This document shows, in pieces, positions 1-7,328 of a stretch of 10,696 bases of DNA. Positions within the stretch are counted from its first letter, which is position 1. Every line of letters starts with the position of its first letter. The translations under genes were made by a program, and so were the position numbers. Source of the stretch: Acidobacteriota bacterium. Its GTDB lineage: Bacteria > Acidobacteriota > Vicinamibacteria > Vicinamibacterales > 2-12-FULL-66-21. Location: positions 1 to 10,696 of the forward strand of contig JACDBQ010000344.1 of NCBI GenBank assembly GCA_013694845.1, given 5' to 3'. Under the pieces are notes generated by a model. It was not told the DNA's origin. It saw only the letters and a list, made by a program, of their open reading frames with translations, and searched no databases.

Positions 1-522
1 GTCCCAGTCGATGCTGCCGAGGTCGGCGACTTCGGTCTCGTCGACGAAGGGGACGGGCGGGCGGGAGGGCGTCCCTCGTGCGACCGATGGGGGTCGCGGG
101 CCGTCGTGTTCGGCGACCAATCGTTCGTAGGCGCGTTGGAGGAGCTGGAACCGGTCCGGATCGCCGCCGACGTCGGGATGGTGCTCGAGAGCCAACCGGC
201 GGTAGGCGCGTTTGCAGGCGTCCGGGTCGGCGGTGACGGCCACACCGAGCGCGCGCGCCGCCTCCTGCCCGATCACGATCCCGCCCAGCGCCGGTGACAG
301 GACGACGGTGGCCCCGAGGCTCCGCGCTCGGGAGGCAATCGCCTCGCCGAGCGCAAACGCGAACGCCGGGTGCTGCAGCACGAGCGCGCTCTGCAAATAC
401 CGCGGGCTGTGCAGCCCAGACGACAGCCGGAAGTGCCCTTCGAGCAGAGCACCGGATTGCCTGAAGAGATCCAGAACCGCGGTGTCGGACATTTCTTTCA
501 TCAATACGGGTGCGATCGTCAT
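1..522 (-). CDS. PyrE N-terminal half fused to a DnaJ J-domain (3' end beyond window)
   Basis: The reading frame is open from ATG at 522 to the left edge (174 codons, no stop). Residues about 12-94 match the N-terminal half of Thermus-type orotate phosphoribosyltransferase (TIGR01367 style): SGALLEGHFRLSSGLHSP, then YLQSALVLQHP and the LSPALGGIVIGQEAARALGV core. The PRPP loop (usually EDVxTTGGS), the flexible loop and the family's C-terminal CPLC motif never appear. Instead, from about residue 91 the chain becomes a J-domain: ADPDACKRAYRRLALEH, HPD at 115-117, GGDPDRFQLLQRAYERL. A proline-rich linker follows. The J-domain would stimulate an Hsp70; OPRT activity is unlikely without the PRPP loop. 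The gene starts 13 nt after the S9 peptidase stop, so it is probably co-transcribed with it. Starts at 501 or 492 are also possible; 492 gives the most family-like N-terminus, and none has a good Shine-Dalgarno. It could be a real fusion, a recombination product or an assembly chimera. Confidence 0.75.
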   Translation of the reverse strand, partial: MTIAPVLMKEMSDTAVLDLFRQSGALLEGHFRLSSGLHSPRYLQSALVLQHPAFAFALGEAIASRARSLGATVVLSPALGGIVIGQEAARALGVAVTADPDACKRAYRRLALEHHPDVGGDPDRFQLLQRAYERLVAEHDGPRPPSVARGTPSRPPVPFVDETEVADLGSIDWD

Positions 523-535
523 TGCCGGCGGTCGG

Positions 536-3025
536 CTACCGCGTCGACGACGATCCGGTGAATCGAGTCGACGGTCCGCGCAGGTTCTGCTCGAACAGCT
601 TGAGGATCCGCTTGTACTCGTCGGCCCAGCTCGTCTCCTCGGTGAAGCCGTGGTCCTCGACGGGGTACGGGGCGATCTCCCAGTTCTCTTTCCGCAATTC
701 GATCAGCCGCTGCGCGAGACGAACGGAATCCTGGAAGTGCACGTTGACGTCCACCATGCCGTGGAGGATCAGCAGCGCCCCTTTCAATCCGTCAGCGAAG
801 TAGATCGGGGAGCTCTTGCGGTAGGCCTCCGCATCCTTCTGGGGGATGTTCAGGATGTTCGACGTGTAGCCGTGGTTGTAGCGCGCCCAGTCAGTGACCG
901 GTCGCAGAGCCGCCCCAGCGGCGAAGACATCGGGCGTCGTGAACATCGCCATGAGCGTGATGAATCCACCGTAGCTGCCGCCATAGACGCCGATCCGCTT
1001 CGCGTTGATCCCTTCCTTGTCGACCAGGTACTTCGCGCCGTCGACGATGTCTTCGAGGTCCTTGCCGCCCATGTGCCGGTAGATTGCCGTCCGCCAGTCG
1101 CGGCCGTAGCCGGAGCTCGCCCGGTAGTCGACGTCGAGCACGACATAGCCGCGCGAGGCGAGCAGGCTGTGAAACATGTACTCCCGGAAGTAGGTGGACC
1201 AGTACTTGTGCGCGTTCTGCAGGTACCCGGCCCCGTGAACGAAAACGACAGCCGGGCGCGAGGGATCGCGCCGGGCACCGATCATCTCCGGCGTGAAGAG
1301 CCGTGCGTAGACCTCGACGCTGTCGCGCGCCTTGAAGGTGATGACCTTCGGGTCGATCCATTTGAAGGCCCGCCACTCCGCCGTCGGCGTCGTCGTGATC
1401 TGCCGCCCCTGCGATCCCGGCTTGTTCGGCATCACGAACACCTCCGGCGGCTTCGTGCTGTACGAGTAGATCAGCCCGAGAGTCGACTCGTCGGGCGAGA
1501 CCACGGCGTCATTGGACCCGGTCATCGCCGTGATCTTCGTGCGCGCGCCGCCGTCGAGCGGCACGGTGTAGAGATGCCGTTCGCCCGGATGATTCTCCGT
1601 GGACGTGACGTAGAACTTCCGGCCGTCCGCCGCAAGCTCCACGGACGTGACCTCCCATTTGCCTTCCGTCAGCTGCTTGGCGCGCGCACCATCCGCGCTG
1701 ACGTCCAGGGTGTACAGGTGCATCCACCCGTCGCGCTCCGACAGAAACCACACGCGCTTGTTATCGGGCAGGAATTCGACACCGGCTCCGCCGAACCCGA
1801 GCTCGCGGATCCAGGCATCGTCATGGAGGGTGTCGATGACCTTGGTCTTCCCGGTGGCCGGGTCCAGCGTAACGAACCAGCGATCCTTGTTGTCAGCCGA
1901 TCGCGCGCTGGCGACCAGCAGCTTGCCGTCCTGGGAAACGCTGGGCACCGACCAGCGGATCTCGCGTTCGGCCGCGCGCCCGGGCTTGCCGTCGGGCGCG
2001 GTGGTGCCGGCGGCGGCCGGCTTCTCACCCGCCGACACCGGGGGCGCGAAGCTGCCGTCGGCCCAGACCGACTTGCCGGTTTTCAGATTCAGGATCGCGA
2101 GAAGACGTCGATCCTGGGTGTCACCGACGTTCGTTCGGGCGGGAATGTCTTCGACGTAGCCGCTCTCGGTCACGTAGTTCGGCACGATCGTGTTCTTCGC
2201 ACCTGCAGGGCGTTCGCTGACCACGATGAACACCTGCGTGTCGTCGGGTGAAAGCATCAGGTCCGTCGCGGATTGCTGCGGGCTGGCAAGCTCGAACTGC
2301 GGCAGGCGCTCGGCCCTGGCTTTGTCCTCCCGCTTCTTGCGCTGTTCGGCCCGCTCGCGGACCGCCTCGAGCAGCTTCTGTTCCTCGTCCTTGATGAACG
2401 TCTGGCTCTCGGTCGGGCGCGGCTCCTGGCGGCGCTGGATGACGTCGGTGAGCTGGGTGACCAGCGTTCCGGACCCGTCCACCGGCACGATGAACAGGTT
2501 GCCACCAGTGACGTACGTGACATGCGTGTCGTTGCGGGCCCAGCGCGGGTTTCCCTCGCCGGCGCCGGTCCTGGTGACCTGGCGTCGTGTCCCGGCCGCG
2601 ACGTCGTAGATGACCACATCGCCGCCATCGTTGAAGAGGAGGCGCTTGCGGGCCTTGTCCCACCGGCCGTTGGCCGGAGGGGCATTCTTCGCCTCGGCCT
2701 CCGACAGCTTCCTGGGCTCGCCGCTGCCCTTGTCGACCACATAGGTCGACGACTCCTCTTCACCGGGTTTGCGCCATTCGAAATAGAGCTTGCTGGAGTC
2801 GCCCGACCAGCGGAGCCCGCTCGGGGGATAACCGACCAGGTCGGGCCCGCGCATGATGCTGTCGATCGTCATCTCAACGGCGGCCCGGCGGTCGGGAGAC
2901 GACTGTGACGGGACGGTCGATCCGGCCTTTACGGCTGACGCCGGGGGCATTGTCTGTGCTGTCGGTGAGGAGATCGAGACGGCTGCCAGAAAAGCGGCCG
3001 CGATACCAACACGGAATCGGTTCAT
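536..3025 (-). CDS. Exported S9 family peptidase (prolyl oligopeptidase / dipeptidyl aminopeptidase-like)
   Basis: 829 residues. The N-terminus (MNRFRVGIAAAFLAAVSISS) is a Sec signal peptide, so the enzyme is probably periplasmic. Residues about 50-550 form a TolB/PD40-type beta-propeller with repeated blades such as YPPSGLRWSGDSSKLYF and ASARSADNKDRWFV. It is interrupted at about 210-245 by a highly charged, helix-like insert (DEEQKLLEAVRERAEQRKKR). The C-terminal alpha/beta-hydrolase domain (about 580-829, Peptidase_S9) holds the full triad: nucleophile Ser684 in GGSYGG, Asp759 in HGMVDVNVHF, and His792 in EDHGF. Members of the family release dipeptides or cleave short peptides, often after proline; the substrate here cannot be predicted. 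ATG at 3025 follows a GAAGGA Shine-Dalgarno about 11 nt upstream. The gene diverges from the tolC-like gene and is followed 13 nt after its stop by the PyrE-J gene. Length and domain order are normal for the family. Confidence 0.95.
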   Translation of the reverse strand: MNRFRVGIAAAFLAAVSISSPTAQTMPPASAVKAGSTVPSQSSPDRRAAVEMTIDSIMRGPDLVGYPPSGLRWSGDSSKLYFEWRKPGEEESSTYVVDKGSGEPRKLSEAEAKNAPPANGRWDKARKRLLFNDGGDVVIYDVAAGTRRQVTRTGAGEGNPRWARNDTHVTYVTGGNLFIVPVDGSGTLVTQLTDVIQRRQEPRPTESQTFIKDEEQKLLEAVRERAEQRKKREDKARAERLPQFELASPQQSATDLMLSPDDTQVFIVVSERPAGAKNTIVPNYVTESGYVEDIPARTNVGDTQDRRLLAILNLKTGKSVWADGSFAPPVSAGEKPAAAGTTAPDGKPGRAAEREIRWSVPSVSQDGKLLVASARSADNKDRWFVTLDPATGKTKVIDTLHDDAWIRELGFGGAGVEFLPDNKRVWFLSERDGWMHLYTLDVSADGARAKQLTEGKWEVTSVELAADGRKFYVTSTENHPGERHLYTVPLDGGARTKITAMTGSNDAVVSPDESTLGLIYSYSTKPPEVFVMPNKPGSQGRQITTTPTAEWRAFKWIDPKVITFKARDSVEVYARLFTPEMIGARRDPSRPAVVFVHGAGYLQNAHKYWSTYFREYMFHSLLASRGYVVLDVDYRASSGYGRDWRTAIYRHMGGKDLEDIVDGAKYLVDKEGINAKRIGVYGGSYGGFITLMAMFTTPDVFAAGAALRPVTDWARYNHGYTSNILNIPQKDAEAYRKSSPIYFADGLKGALLILHGMVDVNVHFQDSVRLAQRLIELRKENWEIAPYPVEDHGFTEETSWADEYKRILKLFEQNLRGPSTRFTGSSSTR

Positions 3026-3198
3026 CGACGTCTAATCCTTCGGTGCGTGTAATTGGGCGGTCGGCGGCCTAGCGGCGATCAGTATACCTGTCCGTAAACG
3101 TCGTCGATCGCCCTCCGTCCAGGTCAAAAAGGCCGGGCGGACTTCTTGCTGTTTTAGGGTCGCCAGCAATTCCCAGATTCGAAGTGGAGACACGGGCA
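3026..3198. promoter_or_regulatory. Divergent intergenic region between S9 peptidase and tolC-like gene
   Basis: These 173 nt separate two genes that read outward, so promoters for both should lie here. A minus-strand TATACT (complement of 3081-3086) fits a sigma-70 -10 box for the peptidase, but no convincing -35 sits 16-18 nt upstream of it. It is flanked by a 7-bp inverted repeat, GGCGATC at 3074-3080 and GATCGCC at 3106-3112, whose centres are 32 bp apart. That could be a regulator site or chance in GC-rich DNA. On the plus strand a TTGCTG at 3146-3151 is only a weak -35 candidate with no matching -10. No ORF or RNA gene is apparent. Confidence 0.4.
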
Positions 3199-4839
3199 AT
3201 GGGTTTCAAGCAACAGATATCGCCTCGTCTTGCAGTTGGCGCGGCCGCGACCGTCGCCGTCTGCCTGTTCGCATCCGGCCGGCAGGTGTTCGCATCCGAA
3301 CAGCAAGGGGTGCAGCCGCCAGTGAGCGCGCAGCCGGCCATGCCGGCTCAGGCACCGGCTCCGGCCTCGCGCCCAGCCGGGCCGGAACTGCGGCTCTCGG
3401 CCGACGATGCCGTGCGCATGGCGCTCGAGAACAACCTCGGTGTGCAGTCCGCCAGGCTGGGCCCCCAGATCGGCACCTACGGGGTGGCGGAGGCCCGCGG
3501 CGCGTTCGTGCCCACCCTGTTTTCGACCACGCAGACCCGGAGTGCCACGTCCCCCCCGGACTTCCTTGCGAGCGGAGGGTCGGCCGACGCCACCACCTCG
3601 GAGCGCTTCCAGACGAATTTCGGAGTGCAGCAGGTGGTGCCCTGGGGTGGCGGTCGTTACAGCGTCTCGCTGGATGCGTCCCGCCAGGCGGTCAATTTCA
3701 CATCCAGCTTCAATCCGCAGCTGGGGTCGAATCTGTCGGCCGCCTACACCCAGCCGCTGCTGCGCAACTTCCTGATCGATGCCACGCGGCAGCAGGTGAT
3801 GATTGCGCGCAAGAACGAGGAGATCGCAGACCTGCAGCTGCGGCAGCAGTTGACGTCCACCGAGCGCATCGTCCGAAGCGCGTATTTCGACCTGATCGGT
3901 GCGCTGGGTCAGCTGGATGTGGCGAGCGGGTCGCTCGAACTCTCCCGTCAGTCCTTGCGGCAGAACGAGCGGCGCGTCGAAGTCGGGACCATGGCGCAGA
4001 TCGACATTCTCGAAGCGCAGGCGGAGGTCGCCCAGCGAGAAGAGGCGGTCATCATCGCCGAGGCGAACATCAAGAGTTTCGAAGATAACCTGCGGACGCT
4101 GATCCTGAATCCACAACAGCCCGACTTCTGGACCACGCGGCTGATCCCGACCGAGCGGCCGACCTTGGCGGCGCAGCCGGTCGACGTCGAGGCGGCGGTG
4201 CAGGGCGCCCTCGCGAACCGGACTGACATCGCGCAGGCGCGTAAGCGGCTCGAGTCATCCCAGATCACCCTCGACTACTCGCGCAACCAGCGGCTGCCGG
4301 ACGTGAACCTGATCGCGAACTACAACACACAGGGGCTTGCCGGCACATCCTTCGAGTTCGGCCCTGGCTTCCCGCCTCCCGTCCTCACTCAGTCGCAGCG
4401 CAGTTTTTCGGACGCGCTGCGGGATGTCTTCGGCAACAACTTCAGAACCTGGAGCGTCCAGCTGCAAGTCAACTACCCGATCGGCACCAGCACTGCCGAT
4501 GCTGGTCTCGCGTCCGCCCGGTTGCAGCGCGAGCAGGAATTGAACGGCATCAAGGAGCTCGAAGTGAACGTCACGGCGGCCGTGCGCAATGCGGGACGAC
4601 AGGTGAGCACCAGCCAGCAGCGAGTCGATGCGACGCGGAAGGCCCGCGAATTCGCCGAACGCCGGCTGGAAGCCGAGGAGAAACGGGTGACGGTCGGCTT
4701 GTCGACCACGTTCCAGTTGTTCCAGGCGCAGCGCGATCTCGACAGCTCCAAGCAGAACGAATTGCGGGCGCTGATCGACTACAACCGCGCGCTCGTCGAC
4801 TTCCAGGCCGTGCAACAGGCGCCGGTCGGGGGCCGGTAA
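3199..4839 (+). CDS. TolC-family outer-membrane efflux protein
   Basis: 546 residues from ATG 3199, preferred over the in-frame GTG at 3184 because GGAG at 3186-3189 sits 9 nt before it. The N-terminus has a hydrophobic signal segment (LAVGAAATVAVCLFASG) with likely cleavage after VFAS, then an Ala/Pro-rich linker to about residue 60. Two OEP repeats follow, at about 65-270 and 295-535. Each ends in long amphipathic helices with the family signature of a glycine turn followed by a DILEAQ-type motif: RRVEVGTMAQIDILEAQAEV in the first, RVTVGLSTTFQLFQAQRDLD in the second. TolC proteins trimerise into an outer-membrane beta-barrel plus periplasmic alpha-tunnel serving RND or ABC pumps or type I secretion. 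No inner-membrane pump or adaptor gene lies beside it, so the partner is unknown. It is somewhat longer than E. coli TolC (about 490), mostly through the N-terminal linker. Confidence 0.93.
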   Translation: MGFKQQISPRLAVGAAATVAVCLFASGRQVFASEQQGVQPPVSAQPAMPAQAPAPASRPAGPELRLSADDAVRMALENNLGVQSARLGPQIGTYGVAEARGAFVPTLFSTTQTRSATSPPDFLASGGSADATTSERFQTNFGVQQVVPWGGGRYSVSLDASRQAVNFTSSFNPQLGSNLSAAYTQPLLRNFLIDATRQQVMIARKNEEIADLQLRQQLTSTERIVRSAYFDLIGALGQLDVASGSLELSRQSLRQNERRVEVGTMAQIDILEAQAEVAQREEAVIIAEANIKSFEDNLRTLILNPQQPDFWTTRLIPTERPTLAAQPVDVEAAVQGALANRTDIAQARKRLESSQITLDYSRNQRLPDVNLIANYNTQGLAGTSFEFGPGFPPPVLTQSQRSFSDALRDVFGNNFRTWSVQLQVNYPIGTSTADAGLASARLQREQELNGIKELEVNVTAAVRNAGRQVSTSQQRVDATRKAREFAERRLEAEEKRVTVGLSTTFQLFQAQRDLDSSKQNELRALIDYNRALVDFQAVQQAPVGGR

Positions 4840-4840
4840 T

Positions 4841-4875
4841 CGATTGCGGATTGGCGACTGCGCGATCCGCAATCG
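4841..4875. terminator. Perfect 11-bp hairpin directly after the tolC-like gene
   Basis: CGATTGCGGAT (4841-4851) and ATCCGCAATCG (4865-4875) are exact reverse complements around a 13-nt loop, starting one base after the tolC-like TAA stop. No T-run follows on either strand, so it is not a classical intrinsic terminator. It may end transcription in another way, protect the mRNA 3' end, or be a copy of a dispersed intergenic palindrome. I found no second copy in this window. Confidence 0.5.
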
Positions 4876-4891
4876 TCAGCCGTGAGTAAGC

Positions 4892-4897
4892 TAAACT
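4892..4897 (+). promoter_or_regulatory. Candidate -10 box upstream of the GT2 gene
   Basis: TAAACT lies 6 nt before the GTG start at 4904. A transcript initiated from it would begin at or very near the start codon, consistent with a leaderless mRNA, and no Shine-Dalgarno is seen before that GTG. No good -35 hexamer is present at the expected spacing, so this is a weak call. Confidence 0.25.
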
Positions 4898-4903
4898 CGC
4901 TGC

Positions 4904-5665
4904 GTGAAGCTGACCGTCACGGTCATCACCTACAACGAATCCGCACACATCGCCGCCGCACTGGACTCGGTCGCCTGGGCCGACGAGATCATCGTCGTGG
5001 ACTCCGGAAGTTCGGATGGTACGGCGGAGATCGCGCGCGCGAACGCGACCCGGGTGATCATCCGCGGGTGGCCAGGCTACAGCGAGCAGAAGAATTTTGC
5101 GGCCGACGAGGCTTCCCATGACTGGGTACTCTCGATGGACGCCGACGAGCGCGTAACACCGCGGCTGGCAGCCGAGATCCGCGCGGTGCTGCGGCAGACG
5201 CCGGAGGCGCGTGGTTACCGGGTGCGGCGCGTCAGCCACTACCTTGGCCGGTGGATCCGTTCGACGGACTGGTTTCCAGACTACCAGTTACGCCTGTACG
5301 ACCGCCGCGCCGGACGCTGGAACGGCTTGGCGATCCACGAGTCCTTTCAGCTCCGCGAGGGCAGGCCGTCGGTGCTCGCCGGAGAGCTCGAACATTATGC
5401 CTACCGCGACATCTCGCATCACCTGGCGAAGATCGATGCCTACACGACGCTCATCGCCGACGGGTGGAGCAGGGAAGGCCGGCGCACCAATTTCGCAACC
5501 GTCCTGGGGCAGCCGATCTTCGCGTTCCTTCGCAACTACATCCTGCGCGCCGGGTTCAAGGACGGCACGCACGGCCTCATCATCTCGATCCTGAACTCCT
5601 ATTACGTCTTTCTGAAGCTCGCGAAGCTCTGGGAGCGCCAGCGCCGCTCCGAGCCGCGCCCCTGA
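4904..5665 (+). CDS. Family 2 glycosyltransferase, WaaE/KdtX-like
   Basis: 253 residues. The N-terminus shows the GT2 nucleotide-sugar fold: VTVITYNESAHI, the VVDSGSSDGT loop at 31-40, and the metal/nucleotide-binding DAD at 79-81 in LSMDADERVTP. The segment EQKNFAAD (61-68) and the later WFPDYQLRLYDRRAGRW and IHESF are typical of the WaaE/KdtX group, which adds a sugar to the LPS inner core at the cytoplasmic face. The C-terminal stretch (about 200-245) is partly hydrophobic and may touch the membrane. The start is GTG 4904, where homology begins; there is no clear ribosome binding site. The TGA stop shares its last base with the ATG of the next transferase, so the two are translationally coupled. 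The exact donor and acceptor sugars cannot be told from sequence. Confidence 0.9.
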   Translation: MKLTVTVITYNESAHIAAALDSVAWADEIIVVDSGSSDGTAEIARANATRVIIRGWPGYSEQKNFAADEASHDWVLSMDADERVTPRLAAEIRAVLRQTPEARGYRVRRVSHYLGRWIRSTDWFPDYQLRLYDRRAGRWNGLAIHESFQLREGRPSVLAGELEHYAYRDISHHLAKIDAYTTLIADGWSREGRRTNFATVLGQPIFAFLRNYILRAGFKDGTHGLIISILNSYYVFLKLAKLWERQRRSEPRP

Positions 5666-6765
5666 TGTTTTCCCTCCACGTCGATACCGCGCGGACCTGG
5701 CGGGGCGGGCAGAACCAGGTCCTCGTCACCGTGCTCGGGATGCGATCGGCCGGGCATCGCTCCATGCTGGTCGCGCATCCCGACGGCGAGTTGCGCAGAC
5801 GCGCGGACGAAGGACTGGACTTCCTCCCGCTGGCGCCAAGGACCGAGATGGACCTCGCCGCCGCGTGGCGTCTCGCGCGCGCGATCAAGGCATTGAGGCC
5901 CGACGTCGTCCACGCCCATGACCCTCACGCCGTTGCCATGTCGGCGCTGGCGCTCTCGATGAGCACTCAGCCCAAGCGCGCCCCGCTGGTGGCCGCGCGT
6001 CGCGTGGATTTCCGTCTGAAGGGGAACGCGCTTTCGCGGTGGAAGTACGACCAGGTGGATCGCTTCATCTGCGCGTCCGACGCGATCCGCCGGATGGTCG
6101 TGTCGGACGGCATCCCCGAAGCGCGAACCGTGACGGTCCACGAAGGTATCGATCTCGCTCGCGTCGCGGCCGCCGTCCCTGCGGCTCTGCACGAAGAGTT
6201 CTGGCTGCCGCACGGGTCGCCGGTGGTGGGCAATGTGGCGGCACTGGTCGCACACAAAGGGCAGAAACACCTGATCGAGGCCGCTGCTCTCGTCGTCCGG
6301 CAAGTGCCCGACGCACGGTTCGTGATCGCCGGCGAAGGGGACCTGCGCGAGACGCTGGAGCACCTGATCAAGCATCTCGCGCTCGAGAAACACGTCATCC
6401 TCGCCGGTTTCCGTCCCGACATCCTGGCTATTCACAAGGCGTTCGACATCTTTGCGATGAGCTCTATTACGGAAGGCTTGGGGACGTCAATCCTGGATGC
6501 CATGGCCTGCGGAAAGCCGGTCGTAGGGACAACCGCCGGCGGCATCCCTGAAGTGATCATCGACGGCCAGACGGGCATCCTCGTGCCACCGCGCGATCAC
6601 CAGGCGATGGCTGACGCAATTGTCAGGCTGCTGAAGGATGAAGGCCTCCGCGCGCGAATGGGCGACGCAGGGCTATCGCTGGTGAGCGCACAGTTCAGTG
6701 CCGAGCGCATGGTGACCGACACGCTCGGCGTGTACGAGGACGTCGTGCGGAGTGCGTGGAGATAG
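5665..6765 (+). CDS. Family 4 glycosyltransferase (GT-B fold)
   Basis: 366 residues. The frame is open further upstream, but ATG 5665 overlaps the preceding TGA by one base and gives the expected GT4 N-terminus, MFSLHVDTARTWRGGQNQVL, with the acceptor-side glycine loop. The N-domain has LRPDVVHAHDPHA. The C-domain (about 185-355) has VGNVAALVAHKGQKHLIEA, FVIAGEGDLRETLE, VILAGFRPDI and the donor-site segment SSITEGLGTSILDAMACG. In that segment the usual EX7E is E270...D278, an Asp variant that is common in EGLGT-type GT4 enzymes. CGKPVVGTTAGGIPEV and DGQTGILVPP complete the sugar-nucleotide site. It is a retaining transferase, probably acting in tandem with the GT2 next door in LPS core or surface-glycan assembly. 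It ends 35 nt from a convergent gene. Confidence 0.92.
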   Translation: MFSLHVDTARTWRGGQNQVLVTVLGMRSAGHRSMLVAHPDGELRRRADEGLDFLPLAPRTEMDLAAAWRLARAIKALRPDVVHAHDPHAVAMSALALSMSTQPKRAPLVAARRVDFRLKGNALSRWKYDQVDRFICASDAIRRMVVSDGIPEARTVTVHEGIDLARVAAAVPAALHEEFWLPHGSPVVGNVAALVAHKGQKHLIEAAALVVRQVPDARFVIAGEGDLRETLEHLIKHLALEKHVILAGFRPDILAIHKAFDIFAMSSITEGLGTSILDAMACGKPVVGTTAGGIPEVIIDGQTGILVPPRDHQAMADAIVRLLKDEGLRARMGDAGLSLVSAQFSAERMVTDTLGVYEDVVRSAWR

Positions 6766-6792
6766 TTCCTCTCTCACAAACCTCACGCAGAT

Positions 6793-6814
6793 CTGGGATT
6801 TTATCGGATCCCAG
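6793..6814. terminator. Hairpin between convergent genes
   Basis: CTGGGAT (6793-6799) and ATCCCAG (6808-6814) form a perfect 7-bp stem with an 8-nt loop. The stop codon of the minus-strand gene (6801-6803) lies in the loop. It sits between the 3' ends of the GT4 gene and the small minus-strand gene, where a shared terminator is expected, but it lacks a T-run on either side. The call is tentative. Confidence 0.35.
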
Positions 6815-7328
6815 CCAAGCCCGAACGGCAGCCCGATGTCCATCTCGGGCAGTCATCAAACGTGACGGCGGCGCCATTCGCCGAGAACGTTATCCCGCGC
6901 GCGATGCGTGACGATGGAATGCCATCGGGCTCGATCAGGTTCACCTGCGCGACTTTCGTTCGCGGCTCCGAGTCGAACACGCGCAGCTCGTAACCGTTCA
7001 CCAGAAAGCCCATCCGATAGCCGTCCTGCGACCACGCGATGCCTTCGCACTGCTCCCGCCCGCCGAGGGTCGCCACTTCGCGTGCCTCGTCTTTCGTCGC
7101 CCCGAGCCAGAGCGTCTGGCAGCGCCCCTGGCCGCACGGCGCCTCGCGAACGAAGGCGACGCGACCGCCCGATGGGGGCGAGGAAGCCATCACTTCGCGC
7201 GCCGGGTCGGCCGCGCGCATCCCGACGGTGTAGCCGCACGCCCCGCCGGCGACCACAGCTAGCGCCGCGCTCGCGATCGCGACGCCAATGAGCGTGCGCG
7301 CGGTCGGCACAGTCCCCGGAGTGGACAT
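6801..7328 (-). CDS. Small membrane-anchored, cysteine-rich TolB/PD40-like protein
   Basis: 175 residues, not recognised as a named family. Residues 12-37 are a hydrophobic signal anchor (TLIGVAIASAALAVVAGGAC). C31 does not fit a lipobox because Gly is at -3. The rest (about 53-175) is probably periplasmic and resembles one or two blades of a TolB/WD40-type propeller: GGRVAFVREAP, then EGIAWSQDGYRMGFLVNGYELRVFD and ARGITFSANGAAVTF. It is far too short for a complete propeller. Beyond C31 there are five cysteines (65, 70, 94, 160, 167) that could form disulfides. ATG 7328 has a strong GGGAG 7 nt upstream, and starting there preserves the membrane segment, even though the start lies 70 bp inside the DUF2400 gene in another frame. 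It is the last gene of the minus-strand pyrimidine cluster. Function is unknown; a sensor or assembly role would be guesswork. Confidence 0.75.
   Translation of the reverse strand: MSTPGTVPTARTLIGVAIASAALAVVAGGACGYTVGMRAADPAREVMASSPPSGGRVAFVREAPCGQGRCQTLWLGATKDEAREVATLGGREQCEGIAWSQDGYRMGFLVNGYELRVFDSEPRTKVAQVNLIEPDGIPSSRIARGITFSANGAAVTFDDCPRWTSGCRSGLAGIR

Noticed and set aside
212..2251. Long open frame on the plus strand (679 codons) antisense to the S9 peptidase
   Set aside because: The opposite strand encodes a complete S9 enzyme with signal peptide and catalytic triad. The plus-strand translation is Arg/Val/Asp-rich with no domain, as expected for a GC-rich antisense shadow.
2290..2395. 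Charged helical insert in the S9 propeller as a separate or foreign domain
   Set aside because: The frame and composition are continuous with the gene, and charged linkers between blades are common in this peptidase group.
3154..4116. Minus-strand open frame of 320 codons across the tolC-like gene
   Set aside because: It is an antisense shadow of clear OEP repeats, with no recognisable motif and no ribosome binding site of note.
5251..5664. N-terminal extension of the GT4 gene upstream of 5665
   Set aside because: The extension lies wholly within the GT2 gene, reads as Arg/Pro-rich shadow, and GT4 homology begins at MFSLHVDTA.
6472..6498. Asp in place of the second Glu of the GT4 EX7E motif as a sign of inactivity
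   Set aside because: EGLGTSxLDAMA is a common variant among GT4 enzymes, and the rest of the donor site is intact.
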